Part shown: positions 17,262 to 25,066 of the stretch, piece by piece | Layout of the letters: each line of letters begins with the position of its first letter | How positions within the stretch are numbered: position 1 is the stretch's first letter | Source: JAICJC01 sp963709425 | GTDB taxonomy: Bacteria > Actinomycetota > Thermoleophilia > Gaiellales > JAICJC01 | DNA length: 64,000 bases | Direction of reading: 5' to 3' | Assembly: GCA_963709425.1 (NCBI GenBank) | Contig: CAVPWG010000006.1 | Coordinates: 1 to 64,000 of the forward strand | The notes under the pieces: generated by a model | Databases searched by the model: none | What the model saw: the letters and a program-made list of their open reading frames with translations, nothing else | Told to the model about the DNA's origin: nothing | Made by a program: the position numbers and the translations under genes

Positions 17262-18221
17262 GTGCGTGCGAGCAGGCTCGTGTCCTTCTTGCTCCTTCTC
17301 CAGACGCGGGGGCAGATGACTGTCGCGGAGCTCGCCGAGCGGCTCGAGGTTTCCGAGCGGACGGTGCAGCGCGACGCCCAGGCTCTCTCGGCGGCCGGGG
17401 TCCCGGTGTTCTCGGTCCGCGGGCCGGCAGGCGGCTACCGGCTGGAGCGCGGATACCGAACGAAGCTGACCGGACTCGACGCTTCAGAGGTGGAGGCGCT
17501 GTTCGTCGGGCCGGCGGCCGAGCTCGGGCTCGGGCACGAGCTCGCCGCGGCCCGGCTGAAGCTGCTCGCGTCGCTACCGGCGGATCTGCAGGAGCGCGCC
17601 GGCCGGGCGGAGCAGCTCTTCCACGTCGATACCCGGGGCTGGTTTCGCGAACAGGAGCGCGTCCCGCACTTGCCCGCGATCGCGGGAGCACTCTGGCGTG
17701 GGCGCCGTCTCGACATCCGCTATCGAGAGGGACCGGCGGTCGTCTCGCGCCGCCTCGACCCGCTCGGCCTCATTCTCAAAGTGGGGGTCTGGTATCTGCT
17801 GGCTCGACGCAGAGGGGAGCAGCGTGTCTATCGGGTGTCGCGGATCGCGTCCGCGCGCGAGAGGGCAGAGCCGAGTGATCGCCCTGCTGAGTTCGACCTC
17901 GCCGCCGCATGGGCTTCTCGTTCGGAGGCGTTCGAGCGCGGACACAAACGGCTCGAAGTGACGGTGCGAGTTCCCCGTAGCCAGGTTCGCTATCTCCGAG
18001 TGGCCCGCGTCATCGAGGATGGCGAGCGCCCGACGGTGATCGCGCAGTTCGAGGGCATCGACCATGCCTTCCACAGCCTCCTCGCCTACGGAGCCCAGGC
18101 GGAGGTGCTCGGACCTGGACCGCTGCGCAAGCGGATCGCCATGGCTGCCGCCGAGACAGCCGCCCTCTACGCAAGTGCCTCGTCCGACCGGCGGCCGGCG
18201 GCGCCTCCAACGCCTCGATGA
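17262..18221 (+). CDS. WYL-domain transcriptional regulator (YafY-like)
   Basis: The 319-residue product has a DeoR-type helix-turn-helix at about 3 to 55 (MTVAELAERLEVSERTVQRD), a WYL domain at about 140 to 215 (W-Y-L-L-A-R) and a WCX-like C-terminal extension. The start is GTG. A TAAGCT hexamer lies 6 bases before it at 17250..17255, consistent with a leaderless transcript. WYL regulators respond to small effectors. Here the divergent VOC gene is the probable target. Confidence 0.9.
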   Translation: MRASRLVSFLLLLQTRGQMTVAELAERLEVSERTVQRDAQALSAAGVPVFSVRGPAGGYRLERGYRTKLTGLDASEVEALFVGPAAELGLGHELAAARLKLLASLPADLQERAGRAEQLFHVDTRGWFREQERVPHLPAIAGALWRGRRLDIRYREGPAVVSRRLDPLGLILKVGVWYLLARRRGEQRVYRVSRIASARERAEPSDRPAEFDLAAAWASRSEAFERGHKRLEVTVRVPRSQVRYLRVARVIEDGERPTVIAQFEGIDHAFHSLLAYGAQAEVLGPGPLRKRIAMAAAETAALYASASSDRRPAAPPTPR

Positions 18222-18597
18222 TCGAACCTGGGCCACGACCTGCCGGCCCCCGAGGCTGCCAACAAGGGCCCGGTTGCCGCGCCGACTACGGGCGCTCCTA
18301 CCCAGGACTCAGGCCAAGGCGCGGCCCGGGTTGTGGTGGGCCAACCGCCACCATCGATCCGACGCAGCACCCTTCGTGGCGTCGGGATCCCAAGCGAGAG
18401 GGTGAGCTAACGCGGTGTTGGAAGGGCCGAGGCCCGCGCCACCAACTGTCGTTCGGCCGGAGCCTCGCGAGTTTCGATCAAGGCGTAGGCAGTCGGTTGG
18501 ATCGCCCAGATCTTGAAGGTGGGCGGCTTTCCCGTCGAAGGCGACGGGCTCGCCGGGAATCCCACCGGCGAGCCCGCGATGCCTGTTCGATGCTCGC
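18222..18597. other. Intergenic stretch, no gene seen except a 3' hairpin
   Basis: No frame here looks coding. The only structure noted is the 12-bp stem at 18545..18576, 3' of the minus-strand pilin gene. Confidence 0.5.
18545..18576 (-). terminator. Strong hairpin downstream of the Flp pilin gene
   Basis: CGGGCTCGCCGG pairs perfectly with CCGGCGAGCCCG across an 8-base loop. It starts 21 bases after the pilin stop codon. No T run follows, so it may protect the abundant pilin mRNA 3' end or act as a GC-rich terminator. Confidence 0.55.
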
Positions 18598-18759
18598 CTA
18601 GAGACTGGCGATCACGTTGTTCAACAGGCCCTGGATGGCCGTGCTGAGCAGACCAAGCGTCACCACGACAGCGATCGTGATCACACCCAGCACGACGGCG
18701 TACTCCGCCATCGTCTGCCCGGACTCGCACTCAACGACGCCACGAAGTTCGTCCAGCAT
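18598..18759 (-). CDS. Flp/Fap-type pilin subunit
   Basis: The 53-residue pilin starts at ATG 18759, preceded by AGAGGAG at good spacing. It has the Flp signature G-Q-T-M-A-E-Y-A-V-V-L-G-V-I-T followed by one long hydrophobic helix. In the family the prepilin peptidase cuts just before the hydrophobic stretch, and the subunit assembles into type IVb (Tad) pili. No tad assembly genes lie in this window. A close paralogue is encoded divergently at 18912. Confidence 0.9.
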   Translation of the reverse strand: MLDELRGVVECESGQTMAEYAVVLGVITIAVVVTLGLLSTAIQGLLNNVIASL

Positions 18760-18911
18760 GCTGAAAACTCCTCTTGCTTGACACGCACGGATGCTCGTGC
18801 TCGAGCATGACATCGACATTCGCCGCCAACACGGGGATCACCCGCCGGGGGGGAGGAGGACTAGGGCTCCGTGCCGATGGTCTTCTGTGCGTTTCTTTCC
18901 GAGAGCCAGAC

Positions 18912-19658
18912 ATGTTGGGCGCTTTGCGCCTTGTACGCGGCGACGCCGGGCAGACCATGGCTGAGTACGCGGTCGTGCTGGGTGTGATCACGCTCGCAGT
19001 CGTGGCCACCCTCGGACTGCTGAACGCCGCGATCCTCAACCTACTCAACAGCGTCATCGCGCTATCTAAGCCGGCTGGACCCGAGACCACACCGAGACCA
19101 CACCGCCGCGGCGTTCTGCGGCGTGTACGGCGTGTACGGTCGTGGAGGAATGCGGGTTTCCGCATGGTTGCGAGGGCTTGTCCTTTCCGGGCCGGGAACC
19201 GCCACGGGGAGCGGGCGATGGTCATGGCCGCACAAAGAGCGGCGGCTCGCTGCGGGTTCGTCGGCCACTCCGGGCGGTTACTTCGGCTTGTCGATCAGGC
19301 GTGCGATCTCGGCGTGGTAAGCCTGTCGTACCCGCTCGATTCGTTCGGGCGTGTCCACAGCGAGCGTCGCGAGCAGCCCGTGGGCGGCTCGGAACGCATT
19401 GAAGGTGGCTTCGTGGCCGACAGTGTTCGCGTCTCGGCTGACCTGGGGCGCGTACCACGTGTTCATGTCGATCACGAGGCCTGCCAGGACGCGGCCGGCG
19501 TCGTCCAACTGCTTCTCTGTGGGTTCCGGGTAGAGCACCGCCCCAGCACGCTATCGGCTTGCCTCGGTCTAGAACATCTCGCGCCCCCCGTGCGCCCCCC
19601 ACGTGTAAAGACTGCGGACGGGTACGGACACGCACGGACTGGGCGGGAGGGTCGCTGA
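18912..19658 (+). CDS. Flp-type pilin subunit with an abnormal run-on reading frame
   Basis: The first about 58 residues (G-Q-T-M-A-E-Y-A-V-V-L-G-V-I-T ... N-S-V-I-A-L) match the pilin at 18598 almost residue for residue. Normal Flp pilins stop near here. This frame has no stop until 19658 and adds about 190 Arg-rich residues that look non-coding and run antisense through the gene at 19278..19538. Either the stop codon was lost by an indel near 19070 to 19090, or the extension is real. The functional pilin is probably 18912 to about 19085. Confidence 0.6.
   Translation: MLGALRLVRGDAGQTMAEYAVVLGVITLAVVATLGLLNAAILNLLNSVIALSKPAGPETTPRPHRRGVLRRVRRVRSWRNAGFRMVARACPFRAGNRHGERAMVMAAQRAAARCGFVGHSGRLLRLVDQACDLGVVSLSYPLDSFGRVHSERREQPVGGSERIEGGFVADSVRVSADLGRVPRVHVDHEACQDAAGVVQLLLCGFRVEHRPSTLSACLGLEHLAPPVRPPRVKTADGYGHARTGREGR
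19278..19538 (-). CDS. Small hypothetical protein, 86 residues
   Basis: The GTG start gives a soluble helical protein with balanced composition (EKQLDDAGRVLAGLVIDMNT, AFRAAHGLLATLAVDTPERI, AYHAEIARLIDKPK). This coding quality is far better than the antisense pilin run-on frame. It is mostly alpha-helical with no membrane segment or known motif. I do not recognise the family. Confidence 0.6.
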   Translation of the reverse strand: MLYPEPTEKQLDDAGRVLAGLVIDMNTWYAPQVSRDANTVGHEATFNAFRAAHGLLATLAVDTPERIERVRQAYHAEIARLIDKPK

Positions 19659-19772
19659 AGCGCTTCAAGCGCGTCGGCTTGCCGGCCTAAGGGTCTCCCT
19701 CCCCAATGCCGGGGAGCGCGTTAGGGGACGCGAGCGGAGTCGCAGGTTGGCCCCTGACGACCCTGATCCGGC

Positions 19773-19949
19773 TTAGCGGCGCACGACGATCGACTTTGCT
19801 CCCGAACGTTTGACCCGGTAGTGCGGCACACGCGCGACGTCCGCCGCGTGTACGGCGTCCGTCTTCGTCGGGTATGGCCCCATCGTCGCGAACTCGTGCG
19901 TTTGGCCGGCCGATGTGACCAGGACGTACCACTTGGCCGAGATGCTCAT
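19773..19949 (-). CDS. Small hypothetical protein, 58 residues
   Basis: ATG 19949 has GGAGG 6 bases upstream. The protein (S-I-S-A-K-W-Y-V-L-V ... V-A-R-V-P-H-Y-R-V-K) is basic at its C-terminus and resembles a small alpha/beta SPOR-like or nucleic-acid-binding fold, but no family is recognised. It lies downstream of the tRNA on the same strand, with about 100 bases between. Confidence 0.6.
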   Translation of the reverse strand: MSISAKWYVLVTSAGQTHEFATMGPYPTKTDAVHAADVARVPHYRVKRSGAKSIVVRR

Positions 19950-20053
19950 TTCGGCCTCCGTCCGGTTTGGGTGACGGAGCATACTCCCGCCCGTCCGCTA
20001 CCACTTCCGCTACCAGCGCGCCCTGAGCACCGCAACCATGCGCCTTTGCATGA

Positions 20054-20127
20054 TCGGGGCGAGAGGATTTGAACCTCCGACCGCCCGGCCCCCAGCCGGG
20101 TGCGCTACCAGACTGCGCCACGCCCCG
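20054..20127 (-). tRNA. tRNA-Pro (anticodon GGG)
   Basis: The minus strand folds into a complete cloverleaf. The acceptor arms CGGGGCG/CGCCCCG have 7 pairs. The D arm is GCGC-AGTCTGGTA-GCGC. The anticodon stem CCCGG/CCGGG encloses the loop CTGGGGG, with GGG at positions 34 to 36, and the T arm contains GGTTCAAATCC. The discriminator base is A and CCA is not encoded. Confidence 0.96.
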
Positions 20128-20234
20128 CGAGCGCCGAGTATACCGGGAACCGGTCCGGCCTCTGGCCCGTCCTAGAGAGCGACATGCAACAGGCCATCGC
20201 CCTTCCGCTCCCACGCGGAGTCCGCATTCCTGCG

Positions 20235-20240
20235 TACCAT
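20235..20240 (+). promoter_or_regulatory. -10-like hexamer TACCAT deciding the ECF sigma start
   Basis: TACCAT lies 6 bases before a GTG at 20247, the geometry of a leaderless transcript. This favours GTG 20247 over the in-frame ATG at 20184, which has no ribosome site. Confidence 0.5.
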
Positions 20241-20246
20241 GAACCG

Positions 20247-20771
20247 GTGCAGATCGGGTCCGACGAGGCGCTTGCACGTCGCGCTGCGCGCGGTGACGAG
20301 GCTGCCTTCGAAGAGCTCGTGGTGCGGCACCAGGACAAGCTCTACACGCTCGCCCTGCGGGTGACGCTCTCGGAGGCGGACGCCTACGACTGCGTCCAGG
20401 AGGGTCTTATCGCCGCTTGGCGGGCCCTCCCCCGCTTCCGCGGCGACGCGCGCTTCTCGACCTGGATGTACCGGATCGTCGTGCGCAAGGCCTACGACAC
20501 GATCGAGCGGCGCCGGCGAACGCCGGAGCCGGTCGAGGAGCTGCACGCGGTCGCACCCGAGGCCCAGCCGGAGGCGCGGCTCGACCTCATCGCCGCGCTC
20601 GAGAACCTCGACCCGGACTTCCGTGTCGTCGCCGTCGCCTGCGACATTCTCGGCATGTCGATGGAGCAGACGGGAGCGATGCTTGAGCTCCCGACCGGTA
20701 CGGTCAAGTCGCGCCTTCACCGTGCCCGCCAGCAGCTGGCGCAGGCCCTCGAACCGGATAGGACAGGATGA
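20247..20771 (+). CDS. ECF RNA polymerase sigma factor
   Basis: The 174-residue RpoE-like sigma factor has region 2 at about 20 to 85 (ADAYDCVQEGLIAAWRALPR, FSTWMYRIVVRKAYD). Region 4 lies at about 115 to 165, including GMSMEQTGAMLELPTGTVKS and LHRARQQL. The GTG start rests on the upstream -10 hexamer and on the typical N-terminus (S-D-E-A-L-A-R-R-A-A-R-G-D). The stop overlaps the next gene's ATG, giving the usual sigma/anti-sigma pairing. Confidence 0.92.
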   Translation: MQIGSDEALARRAARGDEAAFEELVVRHQDKLYTLALRVTLSEADAYDCVQEGLIAAWRALPRFRGDARFSTWMYRIVVRKAYDTIERRRRTPEPVEELHAVAPEAQPEARLDLIAALENLDPDFRVVAVACDILGMSMEQTGAMLELPTGTVKSRLHRARQQLAQALEPDRTG

Positions 20772-21293
20772 CCGAGCACGACCACGACGAGATCGCGCGG
20801 CGGCTGCGGGAGTCGGGCACCGTGCCTGCCCCGGAGGGCCTGCGAGCCGACGTGATGGATCAGGTTCGCGCCGAGCCGCGGTTGCGGCCGTCCCGGCGCT
20901 CGTTTCTGATACCGGCCCTCCCCTACGCCGCGGCGGCGGCCGTGCTGGCCGCGCTCGTGCTCGCGCTCTCCCACCTGGGCGGGTCGGGAACAAGCGGCTC
21001 CGCGCGGCGGGGCGGCCAGTGGCGGCGGGGCGGCGCTTTCGCCGGAAGCCGCGGCGCCGGGTCGTACGTCGGCACAGGCGGACACCGATCAGCTTGTGTT
21101 CGACCTCCCGAATGCGGCCTTGCAGAAGCTGGTCTCGGCGCCGCACATCAAGGCGCACACCGCCGCCGGAGGCGGCGTCGTCCTCGCCGTCCCGTATTCG
21201 CGATTCAACGAGTACAGACAGCGGCTGCGCGCCATCCAGCAGCGCACGCGTGGCGACGACACCATCCGCGTGATCCTCCGCCCGACGCGTTAG
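20768..21293 (+). pseudogene. Membrane anti-sigma-like protein, one frameshift
   Basis: The cytoplasmic N-terminus (MTEHDHDEIARRLRE) and one membrane helix at about 52 to 70 (AAAAAVLAALVLALSHL) are in the first frame. Near 21000 to 21025, in a G/C-rich run, the frame shifts. The extracytoplasmic part then continues in another frame (S-A-Q-A-D-T-D-Q-L-V-F-D-L-P-N-A-A-L-Q-K) to a stop at 21293. Its position directly after an ECF sigma gene with an ATGA overlap supports an anti-sigma role. No zinc-binding HxxxCxxC motif is visible. Confidence 0.65.
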
Positions 21294-21592
21294 CCACAGA
21301 GCTGGCCGTAGACGCGGTCAGCCCGGCGCGGATCGCCGTGCAGCGCCTCGCCGATCCGCCGGATCCGGTACTCCAGGAACCGGTCGGGCGGCACCTGCAG
21401 AGCGCTCGCGATCCGCTCGATGACGGGATCGGCCGGCGGTGGCCGGTTGCCGTGGGCGAGGTGGTTCAGGTAGCCGGCCGAGAGCTGGGTCATCTCGGCC
21501 AGACGACGGTACGACACGCCCGCCTGAGCCATCAACTCCCCAAGCCCGGGGTCGAACGGAACGCTCCTGGTAGCCGATGCGCTTTTCGCCAT
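21290..21592 (-). CDS. XRE-family helix-turn-helix protein
   Basis: This 100-residue DNA-binding protein carries an HTH_3-type domain at about 18 to 75 (SYRRLAEMTQLSAGYLNHLA). It follows proS on the same strand with a 20-base gap, and its end overlaps the anti-sigma gene by 4 bases, convergently. It lacks a sensor domain. The target is unknown. Confidence 0.8.
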   Translation of the reverse strand: MAKSASATRSVPFDPGLGELMAQAGVSYRRLAEMTQLSAGYLNHLAHGNRPPPADPVIERIASALQVPPDRFLEYRIRRIGEALHGDPRRADRVYGQLCG

Positions 21593-21612
21593 CAGTACCC
21601 CCGCCCTGGATA

Positions 21613-23313
21613 CTACGCCTCCGCGAGGGCTGCGTGCACGGCGGCCGCCACATCGACGACGGCGACCGGACGCTGGTCGCGCCCGCGGCGAATCTGAACG
21701 TCGGCCGACCCCTCGGCGGCGGTGCGCTTTCCGACCGTGACCCGCACCGGACAGCCGATCAGCTCAGCGTCGGCGAACTTGGCACCCGGGCCGGATGAGC
21801 GGTCGTCGAAGAGCACCGTCAGGCCGTCGCGCTCGAGCTCGGCCTGGATCTCGCGGGCGATGCCGAACTGCTGCTCGTCGGCGCCGCCGATCACGACCAT
21901 GTGCACCTGGAACGGCGCCAGGGACGCCGGCCAGACGATGCCCGCCTCGTCGTGGTGCTGCTCGACGGCCGACGCGGCGACCCGGGCAGGGCCGATGCCG
22001 TACGAGCCCATCACGATGGGGTGCTCCTTGCCGGCCTCGTCGAGATAGGTGGCGCCGAGGGGCACGGAGTAACGCGTCCCCAGCTTGAAGATGTGGCCAA
22101 CCTCGATCGCCGGCTCGATGGTGAGCGTCCCCTCTCCGCACACCGCGCATGTGTCGCCGGCGGCAACCTCGCGCAGGTCGCGAAAGTCGGCCGCATAGTC
22201 CCGGCCCGCCTCGACGCCGCGCAGGTGCCAGCCGGTGCGGTTCGCGCCTCCGACGAACTGCCCCTCACGGAGCGACTCATCGGCGATCACGCGCACCTTC
22301 GTCCCGACCGGCCCGATCGACCCGGGATCGGCGCCGAACGCGTCGCGGATCTCATCGGCGGTGGCCGGCCGGTAGGTCGTCCCGATCGCCCGCTCCGTCT
22401 TCATCTCGTGCAGCCGGTCGTCGCCCCGCACGAGGGCGAGGACCACCTCGCCGCCGACGACGATCGGCATCGCCTTCGCCGTCGCCGCCGGGTCGATCGC
22501 GAGCATCTCGGCAAGGCCCTCGATGGTCGACGCGCCCGGCGTCTCGACCTCCTCGGGGGCGCCGAGCGCGGGCGGGAACTCGGGGCGCCGCGGACGCGAG
22601 CGCGCAACCTCGAGGTTGGCGGCGTAGTCGCAGTTCGAGCACCGCACGAGATCGGCCTCGCCGTTCGGGCTCGGGGCGAGGAACTCCTCGCCGCCGTGGC
22701 CGCCCATCATGCCGACGTCGGCCTCCACGGCGTAGGTCTCGAGCCCGCACCGCTCGAAGATGCGGACATAGACGTCGCGGTGCTTCGCGTAGGACTCCTC
22801 GAGCCCGTCGAGATCGCGATCGAAGCTGTAGGAGTCCTTCATGATGAACTCGCGTGTGCGCAGGATGCCGCCCCGCGGGCGCGGCTCGTCACGCTCCTTC
22901 GTCTGCTGGTGGTACCAGATCTGCGGCAGCTCGCGGTAGGAGCGGATCTCGCGGGCGGCGTGCATGGTGACGCATTCCTCGTGGGTGATCGCGAGCACGT
23001 ACGGCTTGCCCGACGAATCCTCGAGCTTGAAGAGCACGTCGACGTCATATCGGTCGGTCGTCTGCCAGAGCTCGGCCGGCTGGAGCACCGGCATCAGCAT
23101 CTCGAGGCCGATCGTGTCCATCTCCTCGCGGATGATCCCCATCGTGTTCTGGAGCACCCGCCACCCCAGCGGCAGGTAGGTGTAGAGGCCCGATCCGACC
23201 TGGCGGACGAAGCCGGCCCGGACCAGAAGCCGGTGACTGATCGCCTCCGCGTCGGCCGGGTCGTCCTTGAGCGTGGGGATCAGGTACTTCGAAGCGTCGA
23301 CGCTGCGGCTCAC
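21613..23313 (-). CDS. proS: Prolyl-tRNA synthetase
   Basis: The 566-residue class II synthetase has the full-length bacterial type. Motif 2 is recognisable (QIWYHQQTKERDEPRPRGG followed by R-E-F-I-M-K-D). A YbaK-like editing insertion spans about 235 to 400 (ALVRGDDRLHEMK), and the C-terminal anticodon-binding domain contains V-L-F-D-D-R and G-C-P-V-R-V-T-V-G. It attaches proline to tRNA-Pro. The start overlaps the lpd stop by four bases (ATGA), so the two are co-translated. Confidence 0.98.
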   Translation of the reverse strand: MSRSVDASKYLIPTLKDDPADAEAISHRLLVRAGFVRQVGSGLYTYLPLGWRVLQNTMGIIREEMDTIGLEMLMPVLQPAELWQTTDRYDVDVLFKLEDSSGKPYVLAITHEECVTMHAAREIRSYRELPQIWYHQQTKERDEPRPRGGILRTREFIMKDSYSFDRDLDGLEESYAKHRDVYVRIFERCGLETYAVEADVGMMGGHGGEEFLAPSPNGEADLVRCSNCDYAANLEVARSRPRRPEFPPALGAPEEVETPGASTIEGLAEMLAIDPAATAKAMPIVVGGEVVLALVRGDDRLHEMKTERAIGTTYRPATADEIRDAFGADPGSIGPVGTKVRVIADESLREGQFVGGANRTGWHLRGVEAGRDYAADFRDLREVAAGDTCAVCGEGTLTIEPAIEVGHIFKLGTRYSVPLGATYLDEAGKEHPIVMGSYGIGPARVAASAVEQHHDEAGIVWPASLAPFQVHMVVIGGADEQQFGIAREIQAELERDGLTVLFDDRSSGPGAKFADAELIGCPVRVTVGKRTAAEGSADVQIRRGRDQRPVAVVDVAAAVHAALAEA

Positions 23314-24731
23314 CGAGCCGCGGCCTTCGCCCGCGGCCGCGCCGGCGGCAGGTGGATGGGCCGCCCCAGCGCCACGAGGGCCGCCTCCTTCACCGCCTCG
23401 GCAAGCGTCGGGTGCGCTGCGATGGAGTCGGCGATGGTCTCGATCGTGGCCTCGGCGGTGATCCCGACGACGCCCGCGTTCACGAGCTCGGTGGCCTGCA
23501 CACCGACGATGACGAGCCCGAGGAGCTCGCCGTAGCGGGTCTCGTGAATCGTCTTCGCGAAGCCCGTCCGCTCGCCGTACATCTGGGCCCGCCCCGACGC
23601 CGCCATCGGGAACCGGCCGATCGCGATGTCGTCACCGTGCGCCTGGCGGGCCTGGGCCTCGGTCAGGCCGACGGCGGCGACCTCGGGATCGGTGTAGACG
23701 CACCGTGGCACGGCCGAGTAGTCGATCGTCGCGTCGTGGCCGAGGGCGTTCTCGGCAGCGACCTCGCCCTCGCGGAAGGCCGTGTGTGCGAGCTGGTAGA
23801 CCCCCGCGGCGTCTCCGACGGCGTAGATGTGGCCGACGTTCGTGCGCATATGGCGATCGGCGATCACGCCCCGGCGTGGGTCGTACTCGACGCCGGCCGC
23901 CTCGAGGCCGATGTCGCGCACCCGCGGGCCGCGGCCGGTCGCGACCAGCACGAGGTCGGCCTCGACGCTCGAGCCCGCGCCGTCCTTGCCCTCGAAGTGC
24001 AGCGTTGCGGCGCCGCCCGAGTCTTCGATCCGCGTCGCCCGCGCACCGAGGTGGAAGGCGATCTTGCGCTTCTTGAAGGCCCGCTCGAGCTCCTTGCTCG
24101 CGTCCTCGTCCTCCATCGGGATCAGGTGGTCGAGCATCTCGACGATGGTGACCTCCGTCCCGAAGTGGGCGAAGATCGATGCGAACTCGACGCCGATGAC
24201 TCCGCCGCCCAGGATGGCCAGCCGCTTCGGCACCTCCCCGATCTCGAGCAGGCCGGTGGAGTCGAGGCAGCGCGGCCCGTCGATGCCGTCGACGGGCGGA
24301 CGCAGGGACTGCGACCCGGTGGCGACGATCGCCGACTGGAACTTGACGTCCTCGGCTCCCTCGACCGCGATCGTGTTCGCGTCGGTGAACGCGCCCCTCC
24401 CCGACACGATGGCGATCTCGTTCGCCTTGACGACGCCCGTGATCCCGTTCACGAGCCCGTCGACGATGCCCTGCTTGTTCGCCTGCGCCTGGGCGAAGTC
24501 GAGCTCCGCCGAGGCGACCCTGACGCCGAGCTGCGCGAAGTGGCCGTTCGCCTCCTTGAGCGCGTGCGCCGTCTGCACCCACGCCTTCGTGGGGATGCAG
24601 CCCACGGTGATGCACGTGCCGCCGACCCGGTCTGCCTCGATCAGCGCGACGCGGGCCCCGAGCTGCGCGGCACGAATGGCCGCGGGATAGCCACCCGGCC
24701 CGCCTCCGAGTACCGCGACGTCGCATTCCAT
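23310..24731 (-). CDS. lpd: Dihydrolipoyl dehydrogenase (E3)
   Basis: This 473-residue flavoprotein reoxidises lipoyl groups with NAD. The N-terminal FAD motif is G-G-G-P-G-G-Y. The redox disulfide is G-G-T-C-I-T-V-G-C-I-P at about 38 to 48, where the spacing C-x4-C is canonical. The NAD motif is G-G-G-V-I-G-V-E, and the C-terminal dimer motif with the catalytic His-Glu is A-H-P-T-L-A-E. A TAGGAT hexamer lies 9 bases before the ATG (24741..24746). It sits next to a free lipoyl domain and opposite pdhABC, completing the pyruvate dehydrogenase set. Confidence 0.98.
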   Translation of the reverse strand: MECDVAVLGGGPGGYPAAIRAAQLGARVALIEADRVGGTCITVGCIPTKAWVQTAHALKEANGHFAQLGVRVASAELDFAQAQANKQGIVDGLVNGITGVVKANEIAIVSGRGAFTDANTIAVEGAEDVKFQSAIVATGSQSLRPPVDGIDGPRCLDSTGLLEIGEVPKRLAILGGGVIGVEFASIFAHFGTEVTIVEMLDHLIPMEDEDASKELERAFKKRKIAFHLGARATRIEDSGGAATLHFEGKDGAGSSVEADLVLVATGRGPRVRDIGLEAAGVEYDPRRGVIADRHMRTNVGHIYAVGDAAGVYQLAHTAFREGEVAAENALGHDATIDYSAVPRCVYTDPEVAAVGLTEAQARQAHGDDIAIGRFPMAASGRAQMYGERTGFAKTIHETRYGELLGLVIVGVQATELVNAGVVGITAEATIETIADSIAAHPTLAEAVKEAALVALGRPIHLPPARPRAKAAAR

Positions 24732-24769
24732 CGGACGGCCATCCTAGCAACGCTGCCGATGGCGCCCGG

Positions 24770-25027
24770 TCAGCCCGGTGGCTGCTCGCCGGCGTCGCCG
24801 ATCCAGCCGATCGTCGAGCCGACCAGATAGTCCACACCGGGCGTCCCGGTGACGGCGAGCAGCACGCCGTCGGCCTCCGCCTCGACCTCCTGGGTCACCT
24901 TGTCGGTGTCGAGCTCGTACAACGGATCGCCGCGGCGCACCGGGGCTCCCGGCTCCACCAGAAACCTGATCAGGACGGCCGACGAGATCTCGTCGCCGAG
25001 GCTCGGAACGGTCACCGGAGTCGCCAC
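24770..25027 (-). CDS. Stand-alone lipoyl (biotinyl-lipoyl attachment) domain protein
   Basis: The 85-residue protein consists of a single lipoyl domain (T-V-P-S-L-G-D-E near the N-terminus) with the modifiable Lys in D-T-D-K-V-T-Q at about 44. There is no E2 catalytic or E3-binding part. The start is GTG, with a TACGCT hexamer 6 bases upstream at 25034..25039, consistent with leaderless translation. It lies 38 bases before lpd on the same strand and 39 bases from pdhA on the other strand. It may shuttle acyl or electron equivalents as a free lipoyl carrier. The reading frame could also be extended upstream, but no better start exists. Confidence 0.75.
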   Translation of the reverse strand: MATPVTVPSLGDEISSAVLIRFLVEPGAPVRRGDPLYELDTDKVTQEVEAEADGVLLAVTGTPGVDYLVGSTIGWIGDAGEQPPG

Positions 25028-25066
25028 GCCGAGAGCGTACCCGAGGATGGCTACAGTTCCGACTCG

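Noticed and set aside
18774..18911. Upstream extension of the plus-strand pilin frame
   Set aside because: The pilin homology and the usual start are at 18912. The extension lies in the shared promoter region.
20100..20246. Longer N-terminus for the ECF sigma factor, starting at ATG 20184 or earlier
   Set aside because: There is no ribosome site, it overlaps the tRNA flank, and the sigma homology begins after GTG 20247, which has a -10 hexamer at leaderless spacing.
21901..23535. 544-codon plus-strand frame opposite proS
   Set aside because: This is a GC-bias shadow of proS, with no start signal and no family features.
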